Part shown: positions 17,085 through 23,501 of the stretch, in pieces | Layout of the letters: the number at the start of each line of letters is the position of its first letter | Numbering within the stretch: position 1 is the first letter of the stretch | Assembly: GCA_026989655.1 (NCBI GenBank) | Contig: JALSIX010000007.1 | Span: 1-33,540 of the forward strand | Origin: Caldilineaceae bacterium | Lineage (GTDB): Bacteria; Chloroflexota; Anaerolineae; Caldilineales; Caldilineaceae | Direction: 5' to 3' | Length of the DNA stretch: 33,540 nucleotides | The notes under the pieces: model-generated | The model's database searches: none | The model's input: the letters and a program-made list of their open reading frames with translations, nothing else | What the model was told of the DNA's origin: nothing | Program-made: the position numbers and the translations under genes

Positions 17085-18065
17085 TCAGGATGGGACCCCG
17101 GCCATGGCCATGAACTGCTCGGCCAGGGAGGGGGCCAGGCGTTCCAGGAAGGTGAGGAACGGGCGGAGTTGGCTGGCCAGCAGATCCTCCAACGCCTCTG
17201 GGTGGGGGAGGGCGAGCTCGGCCAGCAGGTCGTGGATGCGACGATGGCGTACGCCCAGCTGATAGGCGCAGTAGGCCAGGGCCCCGCAGCGGACGAGGAT
17301 CTCCTGGGCCGCGGCCAGGGAGTCCGGATCCGCCTCGGCCCGAGCCCTCAGCGCCAGGAAGCGCTCCTTCTCCGGATAGTCCGCGGTGAGGGCGTAGAGC
17401 AGGACCAGGTTGTTGCGCCCCTGGGCCCAGTCGGAGTTGGCCGGGGCCTGGAACGCGTCCTCCAGGTCGTCGAAGACCTGGATGGCCTCTCCCAACAGTT
17501 GCCCCACTCGATACAGGGCTTGGCTCACCTGGGCCGAGGCCCCGCCCAGGAGAGCGCCGATCTCCAGCCCCGCGCCGTAGAAGGGGGTGCTCTTGGCCTG
17601 GACCACGGCCCAGTAGGCCTCCTCCCCCTGGAGGTTGCGCACGTCCAGCTCCTGGCCTGCGGCCGTGGCCAGGGACATACGGGCCAGGGCCTGGGTGGCC
17701 GCGGCACGGCGGGAGGCGGGCACGGGACACCGGTCCATCAGCAGGTGGGCCGCGGCCTGGAGGGCCAGGGCCAGGTTGGCCGTCCGTCCCGGCCCCATGG
17801 TCACGTGGGCCCCTTCCGGCTCCTGGTCCAGCATGTCGTCCACCAGGATGATGTTGATCTGGGTGCAGGCCAGCGCGGCCATGGCCGGGTGGGTGTCCTC
17901 CATCCGGCCACCCACCGCGCGGGCCCCGATGCCGGGCAGGAGCCAGTCCAGCTTCCGCACGGGGCCCTCCTCGGGGAAGAGGATGTCCACCTCGGGCCAG
18001 GTGGCCATCTCGGGCAGGGCCAGGATCTGCTCACGGATGATGCGGTTGTCCAGTGTCGACGACAT
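17085..18065 (-). CDS. Class 1 isoprenyl-diphosphate-synthase homologue, divergent (ComQ-like)
   Basis: A 326-residue trans-prenyltransferase-fold protein. The first Asp-rich motif is DDMLD (76-80), the second DDLED (199-203), and GQELDVRNL (137-145) and AKST (157-160) match other family motifs. Unlike chain-elongating synthases it has no GGKRxRP motif near the N-terminus and no Arg-Arg-Gly after the first DDxxD; QEPEGAHVTMGPGRT stands there. Loss of that segment is also a feature of ComQ, which prenylates the ComX pheromone on Trp. It sits upstream of a ComP-like sensor kinase and downstream of a small Trp-ended peptide gene, so a peptide-modifying role is plausible. A standard GGPP-type synthase remains the alternative. 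Start at ATG 18065; TACAAT lies about 65 bp upstream. Confidence 0.8.
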   Translation of the reverse strand: MSSTLDNRIIREQILALPEMATWPEVDILFPEEGPVRKLDWLLPGIGARAVGGRMEDTHPAMAALACTQINIILVDDMLDQEPEGAHVTMGPGRTANLALALQAAAHLLMDRCPVPASRRAAATQALARMSLATAAGQELDVRNLQGEEAYWAVVQAKSTPFYGAGLEIGALLGGASAQVSQALYRVGQLLGEAIQVFDDLEDAFQAPANSDWAQGRNNLVLLYALTADYPEKERFLALRARAEADPDSLAAAQEILVRCGALAYCAYQLGVRHRRIHDLLAELALPHPEALEDLLASQLRPFLTFLERLAPSLAEQFMAMAGVPS

Positions 18066-18130
18066 GGATCGAGGTCTCCGGAAGGGAACGGGGCGGTGGC
18101 TGGGCACAGGGTTCGCGGGCTTCTGGCGCT

Positions 18131-18160
18131 ATTGTACCCCAGGGCGGCTGTAAGGAGCAA
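18131..18160 (-). promoter_or_regulatory. Promoter of the isoprenyl-synthase/kinase operon
   Basis: On the minus strand TTGCTC (18160-18155) is followed after 18 bases by TACAAT (18136-18131). This predicts a start near 18124 and a leader of about 60 bases. Confidence 0.5.
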
Positions 18161-18258
18161 ACCGCTATTTGCCAGAAATTTCGCGAAAACGTCAAGTGGA
18201 GAGCCGGGGCCGTAAGGCAAAAGGGCCCAAAAATTCAGGTTCCCTTCTGGGGCGCGCG

Positions 18259-18295
18259 AAAAGGAACACCCCCGTGGCCTGGACGGGGGTGTTCC
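18259..18295 (-). terminator. Intrinsic terminator of the small peptide gene
   Basis: GGAACACCCCCGT and its perfect complement (18263-18275 and 18283-18295) form a 13-bp stem with a 7-base loop, followed on the minus strand by TTTT (18262-18259). It lies about 30 bp beyond the stop of the 57-residue gene, so that gene is mainly transcribed alone. Confidence 0.8.
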
Positions 18296-18322
18296 GAGGG
18301 GTGGAGTCGAGAGGCGGATGGG

Positions 18323-18496
18323 CTACACGCGCCAGCCCACCCAGTTGGTTCCGGGCTCCAGTTGGGTCATCTCCACGGCCACACGGATGTCCTCCGGCGA
18401 GGCCTCCTGCCCCAGGCGGCGGAGCATGGCGCTGGTCTCGTCCTGGCCCTCGTGGAGCATCTGCTGGAACTCTCGGATGGACAGGGTGTTCTTCAT
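18323..18496 (-). CDS. 57-residue peptide, candidate ComX-like pre-pheromone
   Basis: A short gene with an excellent ribosome site (AGGAGGTGACCC directly before ATG 18496), a promoter-like pair upstream and an intrinsic terminator downstream, so expression is well supported. The peptide starts MKNTLSIREFQQMLHEGQDE, has a central ASPEDIRVAVEMTQ helix and ends GTNWVGWRV, with Trp at positions 52 and 55; Trp55 is third from the end. It has no signal peptide, TM segment or Cys. Size, helix-rich N-terminal part, an S/T-x-E-E/D-type second helix and a Trp near the C-terminus resemble ComX of Bacillus (about 55 residues, prenylated Trp third from the end). The next gene encodes a ComQ-like isoprenyl synthase, then a ComP-like kinase. 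A small protein of unrelated function remains possible; no clear homologue can be named. Confidence 0.75.
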   Translation of the reverse strand: MKNTLSIREFQQMLHEGQDETSAMLRRLGQEASPEDIRVAVEMTQLEPGTNWVGWRV

Positions 18497-18552
18497 GGGT
18501 CACCTCCTGGGTAGTGGACGTTCACACCGCGCATCCATCAGGTCTCGGCCCT

Positions 18553-18581
18553 ATTCTATGCCGGCGACACGGGCCTGGGAA
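18553..18581 (-). promoter_or_regulatory. Promoter of the small peptide gene
   Basis: TTCCCA (18581-18576) and TAGAAT (18558-18553) are 17 bases apart on the minus strand, about 57 bp upstream of the ATG. This is a fair housekeeping-type promoter, separate from mutS. Confidence 0.5.
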
Positions 18582-18618
18582 TAGGCACTCGTACCCAATG
18601 TGGGCGGCCGGGAGCGGA

Positions 18619-18637
18619 CCCGGGGGTACTCCCCGGG
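18619..18637 (-). terminator. GC-rich hairpin after mutS
   Basis: CCCGGGG (18619-18625) and CCCCGGG (18631-18637) pair with a 5-base loop, about 27 bp past the mutS stop. There is no T-run, so termination is a guess from position. Confidence 0.35.
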
Positions 18638-18663
18638 GGAGGCGGCGGTCGGCGGTACCGGGT

Positions 18664-21333
18664 TCAGCCGGGCTCCTGGCCGTCGTCCAGGAGGCGTTGG
18701 AGCTCGTAGAGGCGGTTGAGGGCTTCCAGGGGGGTCAGGTTGTCGATGTCCAGCCGGCGCAGGGCCTGGACCGCGGGATGGACCTCCGCGAAGAGGCTCA
18801 CCTGGACCGCGGCCACCTTGCCTGGGGGGGCCTCGTCCAGGACCAGGTCGCTCAGGCGGCGGGGGCCGGCCATGCCGGAGCGCTCCAGCTCTGCCAGGAT
18901 CTCCTGGGCCCGTTGGATCACGGCCCGGGGCAGGCCGGCCATCTGGGCCACGTGGACCCCGTAGGAGCGGTCCGATTTGCCGGGCAGGATCCGGTGGAGG
19001 AAGACCACCTGGTCGCCGGTGTCGTCCACGGCCACGTGGTAGTTGATCACGTGGGGGAGCCGTTCGGCCAGATCCGTGAGCTCGTGGTAGTGGGTGGCGA
19101 AGAGGGTCTTGGCCCGCAGCCCTGGGTGGTTGTGGATGTACTCCACCACGGCCCAGGCGATGGCCAGGCCGTCGTAGGTGCTGGTGCCCCGTCCGATCTC
19201 GTCCAGCACGATCAGGCTGCGGTGGGTGGCGTGGTGGAGGATGTTGGCGGTCTCCACCATCTCCACCATGAAGGTGGACTGGCCTCGGTGGATCTCGTCG
19301 CTGGCGCCGATCCGGGTGAAGATCCGATCCACCAGGCCGATGCGGGCCGACTCCGCGGGCACGAAGGAGCCGATCTGGGCCATCAGGGTGATGAGGGCCA
19401 CCTGGCGGAGATAGGTGGATTTCCCGGACATGTTGGGGCCGGTGAGGATGTGGATGGCCTCCCGGGGCGTCAGGCGGGTGTCGTTGGGCACGAAGGGGAT
19501 GTCCCGGGCCACGGCCTCCACCACCGGGTGGCGGCCGGCCACGATCTCGATATCCAGGCCCGGGTCCACCTGGGGGCGGACGTAGCGGCGGGCCAGGGCC
19601 ACCTGGGCCAGCCCGGCGAAGACATCCAGCCGGGCCAGGACCTGGGCCAGTCCCAACAGGCGTTCGGCGTTCTGGGTCACCTGGGCGCAGAGTTCCCGGA
19701 AGAGCTGCTGTTCCAGCTCCAGACGTCGTTCGTCCGCGTGGAGGACCTGGGATTCGTACTCCTTGAGCTCGGGGGTGATGTAGCGCTCCGCGTTGGTCAG
19801 GGTCTGTTTGCGGATGTACTCGGGGGGGACCTTGTCCCGGTGGGCGTGGGTGATCTCGATGTAGTAGCCGAAGACCTTGTTGTAGCCCACCTTGAGGCTC
19901 TTGATCCCCAGCCGTTCCCGCTCGCTCTGTTCCAGATCTGCGATCCAGTTCTTGGCATGGCGGCTCTGGGCCACCAGGGCGTCCAGCTCGGGGCTGTAGC
20001 CCGGCCGGATGAAGCCGGGGACGTTCAGGGTGGCCGGCGGGTCCTCGGCCAGGGCCGCCTCCAGGGTCTCGGCCAGGGGTCCACATGGATCCAGGGCCTC
20101 GGCCAATGTCTGCACCGCGGCCCTCTGGGGCTCGGAGGTCGGGGGGAGGGCGGCCAGGCCTTCCTCCAGGAGGGCCCGGAGCTGGGGGATGCGGCGCAGG
20201 ACCTGGCGGATGCCCACCAGATCCCGGGGCAGGCCGTTGCCCAGCGCGACCCGATGGGTCCAGCGCTCCAGGTCACCCAGCCCCCGGAGCTGCTCCCGCA
20301 GGTGCAGCCGAGCCTGGGTCTGGTCCACGAAGAACTCCACCGCGTCCAGCCGGGCCTGGATGGCCGGGGCGTCCACCAGGGGCTGGCCCAGCCAACGCCG
20401 GAGCAGCCGCCCCCCCATGGGGGTCAGGGTCTCATCCAGGACGCCCAGGAGGCTGCCGTGGACCTGGCCTCCCCGGAGGGTCTCGGTGAGTTCCAGGTTC
20501 CGCCGGGTGAACTCATCCAGGACCATGAACTCGCCCAGGGTGTAGCTGTGCAGGCGGCGCATCTGCTCTGCCGCGGCCGGCTGCATCTCCCGCAGATAGA
20601 CCAGGACCGCGGCCGCTGCCCGGATGGCCTGAGGCCATTCCTGCAGGCCGAAGCCATCCAGGGTGGCTACCTGGAAGTGGCGGCGCAGGGTCTCCGCCGC
20701 GGTCTCCAGCTCCACCTGCCAGGGCTCCACCTGGGAGACCTGGATCTCCAGGGCCTGGACCAGGCTCTGGAGGTGGGTGCCCTCCAGGGTTCCGTCGGCC
20801 AGGATGAGCTCGCTGGGCTGCAGGCGACTCAGCTCCTCGCCCACCCGACGCTCCACGGCCCGGGGTTCTGGGTCCTGGACCTGGGTGGCCGCGAACTCGC
20901 CGGTGGTGATGTCGCAGTACGCGATGCCGGCCGCGGTGCCCCGGGGATGGAAGGCCAGGGCCACCAGGTAGTTGTTCCGATCCTCCTCCAGCAGGGCCGG
21001 TTCGGTGACCGTGCCCTTGGAGACCACCCGCACCACCTGCCGATCCACCAGGCCCTTGCCCGGTTCGCTGACCTGTTCCGCAATGGCCACCTTGTACCCC
21101 GCCTGGATCAGTTTGGCCAGGTAGGTCTCCACGCTGTGATAGGGGACACCGGCCAGGGGAACCCGCTGGTTATGGCCCACGGGACGGCTGGTCAGCGCGA
21201 TGTCGCATACCTCCGCCACGATCTTGGCGTCCTCGTCGAAGGTCTCGTAGAAGTCGCCCAGGCGGAAGAGGAGGATGCAGTCGGGGTACTGTTGTTTCAG
21301 GGCCAGATACTGGCGGCGCATGGGTGTGGCCAT
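18664..21333 (-). CDS. mutS: DNA mismatch repair ATPase MutS
   Basis: An 889-residue, full-length MutS. The mismatch-recognition domain begins at once with LLFRLGDFYETFDEDA, holding the Phe-x-Glu wedge (FYE). The connector, core and clamp domains follow, then the ATPase domain with Walker A GPNMSGKST, the signature GQSTFMVEM, Walker B LDEIGRGTSTYDG and FATHYHELT. It binds mismatches after replication and recruits downstream repair factors; it also limits recombination between diverged DNA, relevant next to a comEC gene. The start is set at ATG 21333 because TACAAT lies six bases upstream, making 21369 (also in frame) unlikely. ATG 21321 is a third possibility. Confidence 0.96.
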   Translation of the reverse strand: MATPMRRQYLALKQQYPDCILLFRLGDFYETFDEDAKIVAEVCDIALTSRPVGHNQRVPLAGVPYHSVETYLAKLIQAGYKVAIAEQVSEPGKGLVDRQVVRVVSKGTVTEPALLEEDRNNYLVALAFHPRGTAAGIAYCDITTGEFAATQVQDPEPRAVERRVGEELSRLQPSELILADGTLEGTHLQSLVQALEIQVSQVEPWQVELETAAETLRRHFQVATLDGFGLQEWPQAIRAAAAVLVYLREMQPAAAEQMRRLHSYTLGEFMVLDEFTRRNLELTETLRGGQVHGSLLGVLDETLTPMGGRLLRRWLGQPLVDAPAIQARLDAVEFFVDQTQARLHLREQLRGLGDLERWTHRVALGNGLPRDLVGIRQVLRRIPQLRALLEEGLAALPPTSEPQRAAVQTLAEALDPCGPLAETLEAALAEDPPATLNVPGFIRPGYSPELDALVAQSRHAKNWIADLEQSERERLGIKSLKVGYNKVFGYYIEITHAHRDKVPPEYIRKQTLTNAERYITPELKEYESQVLHADERRLELEQQLFRELCAQVTQNAERLLGLAQVLARLDVFAGLAQVALARRYVRPQVDPGLDIEIVAGRHPVVEAVARDIPFVPNDTRLTPREAIHILTGPNMSGKSTYLRQVALITLMAQIGSFVPAESARIGLVDRIFTRIGASDEIHRGQSTFMVEMVETANILHHATHRSLIVLDEIGRGTSTYDGLAIAWAVVEYIHNHPGLRAKTLFATHYHELTDLAERLPHVINYHVAVDDTGDQVVFLHRILPGKSDRSYGVHVAQMAGLPRAVIQRAQEILAELERSGMAGPRRLSDLVLDEAPPGKVAAVQVSLFAEVHPAVQALRRLDIDNLTPLEALNRLYELQRLLDDGQEPG

Positions 21334-21369
21334 GGCTGTATTGTAGCCAGGAGGGAGAACGAAGGGCAA
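21334..21369 (-). promoter_or_regulatory. Leaderless-type promoter of mutS
   Basis: TTGCCC (21369-21364), an 18-base spacer and TACAAT (21345-21340), then six bases (ACAGCC) to ATG 21333. There is no SD site, so the transcript probably starts at the start codon. Confidence 0.55.
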
Positions 21370-21447
21370 ATCGCCACGACCGCTTCGGTGGGGTCGGTGG
21401 GGGGCAGCGATGGCCCCTGCTGCCGTCCGGTCCGGCCGAGGGGGCGT

Positions 21448-23499
21448 TCAGGGGGCAGCGCCCACAAACCGGACCCGGGCATTGGGATCGCCGTAGAGGG
21501 TGTAGGCCAGCCAGGTGGGGTTGGCGGGCTGCCGTCGGCGCACGGCCATGCGGGCCTGGTGGAAGGCCCGGCCCAGGGGCTGTCCGGCCCACAGGGCCTG
21601 GTAGAAGCTCCGCGCGAAGAGCGGGGCCAGCTCGTCGCTGATCTCCCACAGGCTGCCGACAAAGCCGGTGACGGCCACCTGGTCGATGAGCTGCTCGGCC
21701 CAGCCGCCCAGCCCGGTGAGGGTGAAGCCCAGCCGCCCGCTGTGGCACGTGTTGAAGAAGATCAGGGGGTGCTCCTGTCGGAGCCCCCGAGCCGTCAGGG
21801 GATTCAGATCCCGGGGCATCAAGGGGCCGTCCTCCAACAGGATCGGGGATTCCTGGGCGTTCTCCGGCGCGAAGTGGCCGTGGGTGGCCACGTGGATGAG
21901 CTGGACGCCGCCCTCCCGGGCCAGGGCCAGGACCTGGGTCCGCCGCCGCAGGGGTTCCGGCACATGGATGCGCCGGCGGGCCAGCTCCTGGAAGTAGGCC
22001 TGTTCCTGCTCCACGAAGGCCAGGTCCATCTCCGGCGCGATCAGGCGAGCCGCCCGGATGGCCAGCTCGGGCCGCAGCCCCTCCCCGGCCAGCCAGCGGG
22101 TGACCTGGAAGGCACCGGCCAGGAAGTCGCTCTCCTGTCCGGTGTCCGGATCCATGGGATAGCACAGCTCCCAGGGGATCCAGGGTTCATCGCTGGTGAT
22201 GAGCAGGCTCAAGGGCCGGCCCTCCTGCTCCTGGGTGGCCTGGGCCAGCTCCCAGATCCGCCAGTACTCCTGCTTCAAGGCCTCTGGGAAGAGCGCGTCG
22301 TAGAGCTCCCATCCCAGGCCCTTCAGTTCGGTCAGCCACATGTCCTCCTCTTCCGGGGAGTGGCCGTCCGCCGGGCGGCGGGCCCGTTGGTTGAGGGCCT
22401 CCACCAGGGAGGCAAAGTAGCCGGCCGGGTCCGCCAGTTCGGGCAGTTCGACCGAGCCCACGTCCTCCCAGTGGTAGCCCAGGCGGGCGTAGGGCGCATG
22501 GAGGATGTAACGGAGGGTGCGCCCGTCCCGGCTGCGGACCACCCGCAGCTCCACGTCCGTGGGCGGGGGCGGTGTGTGGGGAAGCGCGATCTCGGTGGGG
22601 CCTCGGACCATCCGGGCGGTGGGCCGCGCCGGGGCGGATGCCGTGCGGGTGGATGGGGGAGCCGACGAGAGCACCCGGGTCTCCACGATGAAGGTGCCCA
22701 CGTTTCGCCCCCGGTGGTAGAGGTCCACGGTGAGGCGGCGGGGCCCGGCCCCTGGGCGGCTCAGGCGGAGCAGGAAGATGGCCGGCTGGGAGTCTGCCTG
22801 CGCGTAGACCGCGATGGTGCGGCTCCAGATGCCGGTACGCTCCACGAAGTCCGGCGTGATCAGGCGGACCTCCACCATCTCCGGCTCGGCGGGGTCTGGG
22901 AAGTGTACGGTCACCCGTCCCGACACCCGGCTGGTCGCCTGGGGGGCTTGGGTGAGCTGGACCAGGAGCAGGTGCTCCTGGGCAGGGTCGTCGGGGATGG
23001 TCTCGGGAAAGTCGACGTGGGTGTGGAGCGGGATGGCCCGGGCCTTCTCCTCCCGCTCCTGGGGTGTGGAGGCCTCCTCCGGGGGGCGGGCCTCCTCTTC
23101 CCGGAGGGCTGCCCGGGGAACGAGCTCATCCGGGGGGCCTTCGGCCAGCTCGGCCAGCCGGAGGGCCTCGTCCGCGGACAGGGTCACCACCGGACGGGAG
23201 GCCTCCGGGGCCATGTGCTGGACCCACAGGGGGTAGATCCAGGGCACCACCGGGTCCAGCTCCAGCAAGGCCTCCAGGAAGCGGAGGACTGCCCGCCCTC
23301 GGGTCAGGGCGTCGGGGGCCGAGCGCAGAGCGGCGGCCAGCCGGTGGCGCAGACGGTCGAGCTGTTCCCGGGCCTCGGGCGGGAGCTCGTTCCAACGGGT
23401 GTAGAGCTCCAGGAGCACGCCGGCCAGGAGGGGCTCCAGCTCCTCGGGCACCGGGTGCAGGGCCCGTAGCTCCGCGCGCATCTCCGGGAGGGTGGACAC
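21448..23499 (-). CDS. CHAT-domain caspase-like protease
   Basis: A 683-residue protein with a C-terminal CHAT (separase/caspase-clan) peptidase at about 425-680. The catalytic dyad is His540 in IHVATHGHF and Cys585 in FFNTCHSGRLGF; DEPWIPWELCYP (437-448) is the usual entry segment. Residues 1-125 are helical and unrecognised, 126-175 an acidic linker, and 176-280 a probable beta-sandwich (SGRVTVHFPDP, RLTVDLYHRGRNVGTFIVETRV), the kind of module placed between adaptor and protease parts in CHAT conflict proteins. No signal peptide is seen, so it is probably cytoplasmic. Translation starts at GTG 23499, two bases after the stop of the C11 peptidase gene, with GGAGG inside that gene's end, so the two are translationally coupled. 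Substrate and trigger are unknown. Confidence 0.88.
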   Translation of the reverse strand: MSTLPEMRAELRALHPVPEELEPLLAGVLLELYTRWNELPPEAREQLDRLRHRLAAALRSAPDALTRGRAVLRFLEALLELDPVVPWIYPLWVQHMAPEASRPVVTLSADEALRLAELAEGPPDELVPRAALREEEARPPEEASTPQEREEKARAIPLHTHVDFPETIPDDPAQEHLLLVQLTQAPQATSRVSGRVTVHFPDPAEPEMVEVRLITPDFVERTGIWSRTIAVYAQADSQPAIFLLRLSRPGAGPRRLTVDLYHRGRNVGTFIVETRVLSSAPPSTRTASAPARPTARMVRGPTEIALPHTPPPPTDVELRVVRSRDGRTLRYILHAPYARLGYHWEDVGSVELPELADPAGYFASLVEALNQRARRPADGHSPEEEDMWLTELKGLGWELYDALFPEALKQEYWRIWELAQATQEQEGRPLSLLITSDEPWIPWELCYPMDPDTGQESDFLAGAFQVTRWLAGEGLRPELAIRAARLIAPEMDLAFVEQEQAYFQELARRRIHVPEPLRRRTQVLALAREGGVQLIHVATHGHFAPENAQESPILLEDGPLMPRDLNPLTARGLRQEHPLIFFNTCHSGRLGFTLTGLGGWAEQLIDQVAVTGFVGSLWEISDELAPLFARSFYQALWAGQPLGRAFHQARMAVRRRQPANPTWLAYTLYGDPNARVRFVGAAP

Positions 23500-23501
23500 G
23501 G

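Noticed and set aside
18323-18496. Precursor of a lanthipeptide, lasso or radical-SAM RiPP
   Set aside because: No lanthionine synthetase, YcaO, radical-SAM, asparagine-synthetase-like or peptidase-transporter gene is adjacent, and the peptide has no Cys. Only a prenyl-synthase homologue is near.
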